Position numbers and translations under genes: made by a program. The notes under the pieces are model-generated. The model was given only the letters and a program-made list of their open reading frames with translations. It ran no database searches and was not told the DNA's origin. 64,000 bases of DNA from Asterias amurensis (Eukaryota; Echinodermata; Asteroidea; Forcipulatida; Asteriidae): positions 9,126,501 through 9,190,500 of the forward strand of contig NC_092666.1 in assembly GCF_032118995.1 (NCBI RefSeq). The letters are read 5' to 3'. Every line of letters begins with the position of its first letter. The first letter of the stretch is position 1. Of the stretch, positions 44,999-64,000 are shown piece by piece.

Positions 44999-45370
44999 AG
45001 GCAGTGGACACCATTGGTAATTGTCAAAGACTAGCCTTCACATTTGGTGTATCTCAACATATACATAAAATAACAAACCTGTGAAAATTTGAGCTCGATC
45101 AATCGGTCATCGAGGTTGCGACATAACAATGAAAGAAAAAAAAACACCCTTGTCACACGAAGTTGTGTGCGTTTAGATGGTTGATTTCGAGCTAAACTTG
45201 AGGTCTCGAAATCAAATTCGTGGAAAATTACTTTCTCCAAAACTATGGCACTTCAGAGGGAGCTGTTTCTCACAATGTTTTATACCACCAACCTCTCCCC
45301 ATTACTTGTCAACAAGAAAGGTTTTATGCTAATAATTATTTTGAGTAATTACCAATAGTGTCCACTGCCT
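44999..45370. mobile_element. Family A MITE
   Basis: AGGCAGTGGACACCATTGG to CCAATAGTGTCCACTGCCT, TTAA on both sides, 372 bp. Confidence 0.8.
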
Positions 45371-45394
45371 TTAAATAAGTAATTGGTTGTTCCT

Positions 45395-45665
45395 TCTCGT
45401 TCAGAACAATGTGTAGAGTATTCCTACTCTAAACCTCGTTGCGGTACTCACTGCCAAAACATAGGATTCGAACTGCCTCTAGTTGCCGGGCAAATTCGGT
45501 AGTCTAGTTGGTAAGACACTGCTCTAGAATTTCAAGGGTTGTGGGTTCGAATCCCGGCCCACCCGACCTGTGATATTCTTTTCACATGACTCGGAAAGTA
45601 CTGAGTATACGGTGCTAACATACATCGGTTTATGGGTAAAAACCAAAATTAATATATTTCCTATG
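45395..45665 (+). mobile_element. tRNA-headed SINE
   Basis: Box A GGTAGTCTAGTTGGTAAGAC, box B GGGTTCGAATCCCGG, body CTCGGAAAGTACTGAGTATAC and GTGCTAACATACATCGG. The 5' leader repeats 19945-20090 in inverted form. Confidence 0.65.
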
Positions 45666-45816
45666 CACTGAGTTCATCTCTTCATCTTATTTCTTGTGTC
45701 CATCTTGTTCTTGTCCGGTTTCTTGGAGTCCAGTTTAGTTGTTCTGCATGCCCACATGTTGTCGTGCATCCTTGCTAGGTGGCCTAGCATGAACATCTCC
45801 ACTTCTTTGGTCTTAA

Positions 45817-46109
45817 AGACAGTGGACACCATTGGTAATTGTCAAAGACCAGTATTCTCACTTGGTGCATCTCAACACCATAACAAACCTGTGAAAAGTT
45901 GCGAGATAATAATGAAAGAAAAAACACCTTGTCACACGAAGTTTTGTGCTTTCAAATGCTTGATTTCGAAACCTTAAACTCTACATCGGAGGTCTCGAAA
46001 TCAAATTCGTGGAAAATTACTTCCTTCTCGAAAACTACGTTAGTTCAGGGGGAGCCGTTTCTCACAATGTTTATACTAATAATTATCGATATAGTTTACT
46101 GCACTGCCT
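45817..46109. mobile_element. Family A MITE with internal deletion (293 bp)
   Basis: AGACAGTGGACACCATTGG left end; right end GCACTGCCT before TTAA; parts of both halves missing. Confidence 0.7.
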
Positions 46110-46260
46110 TTAAAAATAACATTCACTTTCGGTTTCTTTCTTAGGTCCTCATTTGAAGACTGTCCTTCATTATAATCCTTCCCATAGCCCTCTCTGTCAT
46201 GTATTATTTCCTAATGAAAGTAGGGCCTGACGTTTCGACCCTATAACAGAGTCTTTCTTA

Positions 46261-46805
46261 TAGACTTGAATCAAGTCCCGTTCTCGTGTAGGAGGTCCTT
46301 AAAGACAGTGGACACTATTGGTAATTGTCAAAGACCAGTCTTCTCACTTGGTGTATCTCAACATATGCATAGGATAACAAACCTGTGGAAATTTGAGCTC
46401 AATCGGTTGTAGATGTTGCGAGATAATAATGAAAGAAAAAAAAACACCCTTGTGACACGAAATGTGTGCTTTCTGATGCTTGATTTCGAGACCTCAAGTA
46501 CTAACTTGAGGTCTCAAAATCAAATTCAGGGAAAATTACTTCTTTCTCGAAAACTACGTCACTTCAGAGGGAGCCGTTTCTCACAATGTTTTATACTATC
46601 AACCTCTCTCCATTACTGGTAATCAAGAAAGGTTTTGTGATGATAATTATTTTGAGTAATTACCAATTGTGTCCACTGCCTTTAAGCATACCCACCGCCG
46701 TCAAAATGTAGCTATTGTGTTCCCGAGAACAGGTTGGGGAATGCATAGCGTCATAAGAAAACAGTTTTATTTCTTGGAACGGAATTGGGACTTGAGTCAA
46801 GTCTA
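46261..46805. mobile_element. Family K element interrupted by a family A MITE
   Basis: Ends TAGACTTGAATCAAGTCCCG and GGGACTTGAGTCAAGTCTA. 46303-46681 inside is a complete family A element with TTAA on both sides. The host halves join at GGAGGTCC / GCATACCC, matching the uninterrupted relative near 39810. Confidence 0.65.
46303..46681. mobile_element. Family A MITE inside the family K element
   Basis: AGACAGTGGACACTATTGG to CCAATTGTGTCCACTGCCT, 379 bp, flanked by TTAA (46299-46302 and 46682-46685). Confidence 0.78.
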
Positions 46806-46908
46806 AGTCTTTCTCGAAAGCTAAAACTGTAACTCACATAACTACACCTCCTCATACATTGTCTCTTTTTAGCTCATTACTTATTATTGCCATGTGATTT
46901 TGTTTTGT

Positions 46909-47263
46909 ATCCTAGGATCTTAACTTGATGTTTCTGTTGCCATGGTGATATTTGACGCTGTCGTTAATCTCTGGTATCAGCTGATGCATTCTCAATCGTA
47001 GAAAGCAAGATTCATTTATTAACTTAGACGGACCATTTGTTCCTGTTTTGCGAGTACTCTACATTAAGCGAACTAGGGTTTCAAAAGTTTTTTTCTTGAA
47101 GACCATGCTGATCGAAACGTCGAGTTGTTACACAACCGGATCTAATCGAAACCACCTCAGTTAAACAGCGGAGTTTCCTCAAAACCTAGACTAGTCTAGA
47201 TCTCTAGACTTTCAAAGAGTTCTTGGAGAAAACATACCTTGATTTGATCAAATTATTTTGACG
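46909..47263 (+). promoter_or_regulatory. Duplicated 5' flank of GPCR copy 2
   Basis: This stretch is homologous, in inverted orientation, to 25543-25858 upstream of copy 1. Shared blocks include GTTGCCATGGTGA, GCTGATGCATTCTCAATCG, GAAGACCAT and GATCGAAACGTCGAG. The duplication therefore carried likely promoter sequence along with the coding exon. Indels distinguish the two arms. Confidence 0.7.
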
Positions 47264-48238
47264 ATGGGGTCGGTCAATTTTACCAGTCCAACTTCGGCCA
47301 ACTCTTTCGACGGCCAGCTGTTTTTCTATTACACAATGAGCAGCCTTGGCATACTCGGCAATGGATTTGTTTGCTTCGTCATGCTTCGCTACAGGAAAGT
47401 TTTCAACTCCACCACAAACAAACTAATCATCCACCAATCCTGTCTAGATCTCATCGGGTCGTGTGTGTTCCTGATGGAGAGGTTCGCCCACATGGGTGTC
47501 GTACCAGACAGTTTTCTCGGCCGGCTCTACTGCCGCGTCTGGTGGTCGGAATGGCCGCAGTACGCGATGTTTGTGGCATCCACGTGGAACCTGGTCGCCA
47601 TATCGGTAGAGCGTTACCTCGCAATCTGCCGACCCGTGTGGTATCGAAATGTTTTCACCCCTCGGAGGTTGAAGCTCGTCTTCCTGGGTGTTTGGATGAT
47701 GGGCTGGGTGCAGGATTCCCACCTGGCCATGGTCACCCACTATGACAGCGAGATTCTAGGCTGTGTTTTCTCCTGGCCCAGCTTTGAGATTCGGGCCGTT
47801 GGGGGCGTCTTGGTGTTCCTACACGAGTTTGTGATTCCCATGGTCATTATGGTATCGAGCTACTCTCTTATAATCCGGAAGCTCCGTCAGAGAGCACAGG
47901 CTCACGGCAGAGACAACAACACCAGTGCTCAGGAGACGTTCTCTAAAGCCAATCGTAACGTTACACAGACAGTTATATTGTTGACCGTCTCCTTTTTCAT
48001 TTGCTGGGGTCCGACTGAGACTATCTACCTGTTGTTTAACCTTGGTGTGTATCAACCTGCTAACCTTTATGAAGACATCTTTTATCGAGTGGCAGGAGGC
48101 ATTGTTGTCATTAACTTGTGCATCAGTCCCTTCATCTACTGCTTCACGTACGAACGGTTTCAGAAACAGGTCAAAGAGATGGTCGGTCGTCGTACACGGC
48201 GTGTTGACGACACTAGCGGTTCAAACTACACCCTATGA
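47264..48238 (+). CDS. Intronless class A GPCR, copy 2 (inverted paralogue)
   Basis: Single exon, 324 residues, ATG at 47264 (MGSVNFTSPTS). Hand alignment to copy 1 gives roughly 50 differences in about 320 positions, with only about seven in the first 135 residues and most in TM4-ECL2-TM5. N1.50, D2.50, the TM3/ECL2 cysteines and ERY (here SVERY) are kept; TM6 reads CWGP, and the TM7 motif is SPFIY instead of NPxxY. The C-tail ends SGSNYTL where copy 1 ends SNST, because the stop region was altered as the following minisatellite formed. Intact frame, so probably functional; ligand unknown. About 350 bp of 5' flank is shared with copy 1. Confidence 0.9.
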   Translation: MGSVNFTSPTSANSFDGQLFFYYTMSSLGILGNGFVCFVMLRYRKVFNSTTNKLIIHQSCLDLIGSCVFLMERFAHMGVVPDSFLGRLYCRVWWSEWPQYAMFVASTWNLVAISVERYLAICRPVWYRNVFTPRRLKLVFLGVWMMGWVQDSHLAMVTHYDSEILGCVFSWPSFEIRAVGGVLVFLHEFVIPMVIMVSSYSLIIRKLRQRAQAHGRDNNTSAQETFSKANRNVTQTVILLTVSFFICWGPTETIYLLFNLGVYQPANLYEDIFYRVAGGIVVINLCISPFIYCFTYERFQKQVKEMVGRRTRRVDDTSGSNYTL

Positions 48239-48615
48239 GACCTCAATGGTGGTTCTTACTCGACCTGATAGGTACACTGGTGGTTCAAACTCGAACTGAG
48301 AGATACACTGGTGGTTTAAGCTCGACCTGAGTGGGTGGTTCAATCTCGACATGAGAGGTACAAACTCGACCTGAGAGGTACACCAGTGGTGGTTGAAACT
48401 CGACCTGAGGGGGTACAGAGTGGTGGTTGTTCAATTTCGACCTGAGAGGTACACTGGTAGTTGGAACTTGACCTTAGAGGTACACTAGTGGTGGTTCAAA
48501 CTCGACCTGAGGAGGTAGAGTAGTGGTTCAATCTTGACCTGAGAGGTACACGGTTGGTTCAAACTCGACCTTAGAGGTACACTGGTGGTTCAAACTCGAA
48601 CGTAGAGAGGTACCA
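48226..48615 (+). repeat. Minisatellite formed from the GPCR copy 2 stop-codon region
   Basis: Unit of about 33-36 bp: GGTTCAAACTCGACCTGAGAG then GTACACTGGT, about 11 degenerate copies, starting inside the last codons of the receptor. TTCAAACTCGACCTGAGAG is exactly the C-terminal coding end and stop of GPCR copy 1 (Ser-Asn-Ser-Thr-stop), where it occurs once. Copies downstream would lie in the 3' UTR if transcribed. Confidence 0.85.
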
Positions 48616-48756
48616 GTGTACCGAAGGCGAGAGGCTAGTCGCCAGACTAAGAGTTTGCACGCATGTACAGTTGACCCTTTTCATTTAATACTATGATCAG
48701 ACTTTTTGAAGTTAGAACAACTTCACTGGCGCACTTCGTTTAGTTTCCTATTATAA

Positions 48757-49001
48757 GGTGCGTTCGACTAGCTTCCCTGGGTCGACCCCCATCTGCCCTG
48801 GTATCGAATAGTTTTGACGTCATTCCTGGGGCTCACCCGGGCCAGCCCCAAATGCCCTGCTCGTAGAACGGGTCACTTGGGGGCTGGCCCAAGGTGCATG
48901 ACGTCACCACGAGAGAGTGAGTGATCGTTCGATAGCTCTTGTCAGGGGCTCAACCGAATAAGCACCGCGGGGTGGACCCGGGGAATCTAATCGAACGCAC
49001 C
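48757..49001. mobile_element. Family C MITE
   Basis: GGTGCGTTCGACTAGCTTCC to GGAATCTAATCGAACGCACC. Confidence 0.72.
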
Positions 49002-49069
49002 ATGTCTTAGGGTATAGAACAGTTGACAATGTTCCATAATATTACATAATAAAGACAACCCATCTATTG

Positions 49070-49545
49070 GTATACGTCGGCCCAACGTTTGCCAAGGTAC
49101 ACATTTTGGGGGCAACCGTTGCAAGTGACGTTGCGATGACGTTATTTTCCATTTGTCAAACGTCGATGACGCTGGGCCAAACGTTGGTCCAACCTTGCTA
49201 CAACATCATATTATTATTCTCTTTTGCACACGACGTCTCGTGAATTTCGTGCGTTTGTTTGACGTTCGTAAAGCGTTAATAGTGGACAGCATTATATTTA
49301 TTTAATTTGCCCAATGTTGGCAGCTGACGTCTGACTACTATTTTCAACATTAGACCAATGCCAAAGATTCCCAAATCGAGAAGACGTAAGGCAAATGACT
49401 TCCAGACCAACATCCGACTTTTAACCAACGCCCACGACTAAAAAGCTGAAATACGTTGGTAACTCATACAATGTCGGTACAACGCTGGGCCAACGAATAA
49501 AATAATGTATTAAAATTACTCGTTGGCCCAGCGTTGTAGTAATAA
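49070..49545. mobile_element. Inverted-repeat element rich in CCAACGTTGG motifs
   Basis: GTCGGCCCAACGTTTGCC at the left, CGTTGGCCCAGCGTTGTAG at the right, several CAACGTTGGCC-like inner motifs on both strands. Class uncertain. Confidence 0.55.
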
Positions 49546-49596
49546 AATTCTACAATGAAAATTATTAAGTGTGTAGTGAAAAGCGTTGTTACTTAA

Positions 49597-49978
49597 AGGC
49601 AGTGGACACTATTGGTTATTGTCAAAGACTATGCCTTCTCACTTGGTGTATCTCAACATATGCATAAAATAACAAACCTGTGAAAATTTGAGCTCAATCG
49701 GTCATCAAAGTTGCGAGATAATGAAAGAAAAAACACCCTTGTCACACGAAGTTGTGTGCTTTCAAATGCTTGATTTCGAGACCTCAAATTAGGGAGGTCT
49801 CGAAATAAAAAATTCGTGTAAAATGTCTTCTTTCTCTATTAAAACATTGTCACTTCAGAGGGAGCCGTTTCTAACACTGTGTTATACTATCATCTTCTGC
49901 CCCCATTATATACTCGTTGCCAAGTAAGGTTTTATGCTAATAACTGTTTTGAGTAATTACCAATAATGTCCATTGCCT
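49597..49978. mobile_element. Family A MITE
   Basis: AGGCAGTGGACACTATTGG to CCAATAATGTCCATTGCCT; TTAA kept at the left only. Confidence 0.75.
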
Positions 49979-49984
49979 TTGTAT

Positions 49985-51938
49985 CTACATCCTTAAAGAT
50001 GTGATTAAATTTAATATACTGCCAAAACACAAACACAATACAAACTTAGCATAATTATAGCCTAATATACCCATACTTTATAAAATGCACCGAGTGCTAT
50101 GTAGTTCAACTTCTGCTATTAAAACTGACTCAAAGTGTGACTATTGAGTACTAATTATTCTTCTTTTTAACATTATTGCAATCACAATTATATCAAAGAA
50201 CTGCACGTAAAGCAATATCTATAGTTTTCTTCGATAATAATTTATTGTAAAAAACAAAATCCCAACTAAGTTGTCAGATTTCATAATGTCACAATAATGT
50301 AAGTTCAAACAATTTTGTGACAATTATTTAGTACTATACGTATTTTTCAAGATATAACCCCCACTTTGATCTTTTCTGATGGTCCCAAATAGTTCAATAA
50401 TTAATATATAGGTATTACAACAAATTTTAACATAATTATTGAGTTAATAGTAACCTGCCATTGTCTTTGTTTGTTCCAACAACCGAGAACCCAGTGTTTT
50501 GGTGGTACTTTTACAAACACATGTCTACTTTTTGGTTGTATTATACAACCATGTTTTATGGGATGCGATCTGTATAAGTCTGTATTTATTGAGCACTTGT
50601 ACAAATGAACTTCAGCAATTATTACTTCTTCTTTAATTATTCCCTTCAAAGTACTTTGGGGTTTGTATAATAAAACATTTTTATGGGCTGTAAACGAACT
50701 ATATAATTATGTCTGTATTCATTGAGCACTTGTAAATGAATTTCAGCAATTGTTTACCTTTCCTGTGTTCTCGTCAAAAGTATGGAGCGCTTAATTTGAG
50801 TCTTTGTGACAAACTCTTTGAAGAAATTTTCTCTTGTGGCATTGATGTACTATGATTCACGTAATCTTTTATACAAAATATTGTGTTTTTTTGTTAAAAG
50901 GTTCTTTTTCTAGTTGTATAGGTTTAAAAAACAATATCACCACTTACTTGTTTTATTCATGTTATTATTTTAATAGTTCGAGTCATTGTGATTTTTTTTT
51001 AATGACGGAAGAAAACTGTTTTGTTGAGTAGGTAGGCCTATTATGTACATTGTTTCAATTTTTTGTTATCTTTGTTGGTGTTTACAAAGTGGTTTTACTA
51101 AGCATTTTGAACGAAAACCCCTTTCATCTGTTATAAAATACCGTCAAAACAAAAGTGAATTCTGTAGCAGAAAAGAAAGATAAATATTAAGGGGAAAATA
51201 CTTAATTGCTTTTTCGTTGTACGTTTCAATCACTGTATGAAAATAAAAACAATCAGAAACCTTTTAGCTGCAGACAATACTTATTACTGATTTGGTAAAG
51301 GAGCGATGGGAATTAGCTAGTAGAACAAACGACCCCCCCCCCCCCCCTGAAGTAACGTAGTTTTTGAGAAAGAGTTAAAATTCTCACTAAAAATTGAACC
51401 CATGGAAAGACTTATTTTCAGGCCTGAAGCCATTCTTAGGCATCTTGAAACACAAACAATTTGCAAATGGGTGATTTTCTTTTATTATTCTCTGGGCTGG
51501 TAACTTGATATTGAGCGCAAACTTCCGTGTTGATTGTTTATGTTAAAATACAAAAAATGAGAATGCTTTGACAGTTATTATCAATAATAGTAGTATGTGC
51601 CCAGTGCAAGTTGGCCCAGTGCCCTTTATTTTAAACAACTGTGAAACGGTTAAAATAAGTACTTTGGTGACAGTATACATAATATTAGTATTATTAGAAT
51701 AAAGTTTAATTTCTTCAAATCAACAGAGACAAAGCAAAAGAAGAAGAACATCAAAAAAATTCTAATCAAATCCTGTCAATATTTGATTTCCTCAGAAATT
51801 CATAGCTGTGTCCGGTGTAACAAACAATTTAAAAATCACACTCGTTTCTAAATTTATGGTCATTGGTTTGTCATGAAGGTCATCACCTAATATAACGACA
51901 TTACAACTAACCGCGTACATCCATGTGGCATCTGTACC
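49985..51938. other. Intergenic DNA between GPCR copy 2 and GPN1; no gene seen
   Basis: AT-rich, short frames only. 51333-51347 is a C homopolymer, directly followed by an old family A fragment (51347-51545: GAAGTAACGTAGTTTTTGAG, CAGGCCTGAAGCC). Confidence 0.55.
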
Positions 51939-52088
51939 CATTACCACCCCCCCCCCCCCCCACTCAAAATCGAAACGCACCGCGCGCAGACAAAATAGCT
52001 CCCTCTGTGTTTCACTTTTTGGTCGTTCCGAACATACACAAAACAGTCGTCGGGTTTACAGTCAGAAGATTTTTTTCCCCAAAGCAAG
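51939..52088 (+). promoter_or_regulatory. GPN1: GPN1 5' UTR / proximal promoter with poly-C tract
   Basis: About 150 bp precede the start codon. A C homopolymer of about 15 or more (51946-51961) opens it, followed by a locally CpG-richer segment (CGCACCGCGCGCAG) uncommon in this AT-rich window and consistent with a TATA-less housekeeping promoter. Transcription start not determined. Confidence 0.4.
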
Positions 52089-63493
<11,405 letters not shown>

Positions 63494-63519
63494 GTATGTA
63501 CAAGATGGAGACTGACATT

Positions 63520-63790
63520 TGGGAAAGTGCCATTACAAAATTTCCGATGTTTTTGCCACAAAAACTCAGAAACTATTCAATAAGTCAATAAGTCTTTTTT
63601 CCTCAGCTGCGGCAGGCATCTGGAACTCTCTACCACTTAATCTTAGATCTTGTCTTTGTACCACAAAATTTAAATCTCTTCTCAAAACTTATCTTATGTC
63701 ACAGGCTTTCAAGGACTAATTTTCTTGTGTCTGTATTACTTTTGTAACTTTTGTATATTTGCACTTTACAAGTCTTTATTATTATTAAGT
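63520..63790 (+). mobile_element. LINE 3' end fragment (CR1/L2-like)
   Basis: The frame ends SAAAGIWNSLPLNLRSC, TTKFKSLLKTYL, MSQAFKD then stop: the conserved extreme C-terminus (W-NSLP, F-S-LKTYL) of this LINE group. The 3' tail has TTTATTATTATTAAG. It lies right after GPN1 exon 11 and is not part of that gene. Confidence 0.65.
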
Positions 63791-64000
63791 GCGTGTGTTT
63801 GCATTGAATCACTTGGGTCGTTAAAATGAGGGCGCTCTTCAGGCAGCAAGGACGTGGTTATTGTTTCGTCTCCAATTTTGAGCCTCTGTTTTTTTTTTTC
63901 TTTTTCGTTTTTTCTTCTTTTTAATCTCTGTAACCGTTTTTCCAAGAAATTTGATTGGAAAAAAAAGTATGCATGCTCAAAAAAGAAGAAGTGGGTGGGA

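Overview
The window looks like genomic DNA from an echinoderm, most probably a sea star. The evidence is two conserved multi-exon animal housekeeping genes, an intronless rhodopsin-type receptor pair of the kind expanded in echinoderms, and an AT-rich background full of short TTAA-flanked inverted-repeat elements and tRNA-headed SINEs. The asteroid assignment is recollection of repeat families, not a search result.

Layout. (1) 1-15.4 kb, minus strand: the 5' part of an adhesion or guidance receptor with a signal peptide, ten Ig domains and at least three FN3 domains, in 17 coding exons that run off the left edge. One of its introns is GC-AG. (2) 15.67-17.28 kb, plus strand: two-exon RBM7 (RRM protein of the nuclear exosome targeting complex), head to head with the receptor. 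(3) 17.3-24.5 kb: intergenic repeats and small tandem duplications. (4) 24.58-25.54 kb, minus: an intronless class A GPCR. (5) 25.9-46.9 kb: about 21 kb without a host gene. It holds a 30-bp minisatellite of about 8.7 kb with three co-amplified LINE 3' ends, a 19/22-bp minisatellite, a nested 3.3-kb near-palindrome and many MITEs. (6) 47.26-48.24 kb, plus: the paralogous GPCR, inverted relative to the first and sharing about 350 bp of 5' flank; a minisatellite built from its own stop-codon region follows it. (7) 52.09 kb to the right edge, plus: GPN1 (GPN-loop GTPase 1), 11 exons seen, 3' end outside the window.

Repeat families used below, defined by eye. A: about 380 bp, ends AGGCAGTGGACACTATTGG. 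B: about 345 bp, ends AGCCATTGGACACTTTCGG. C: about 250 bp, GGTGCGTTCGTTTAGCTTCC. E: CACTCTT-rich palindrome. F: 382-bp foldback, AGGAACACGTTGCCTTGG. G: CCTCTCTTAATATTCATGC. K: TAGACTTGAATCAAGTCCC. A, B and F sit between TTAA tetranucleotides where the ends are clear.

The four gene systems are unrelated: extracellular recognition, nuclear RNA surveillance (RBM7), chemosensory or peptide-type signalling (GPCR pair) and RNA polymerase II import (GPN1). No operon-like logic applies. The novelty is structural: how repeats nested, merged and co-amplified between the GPCR copies.
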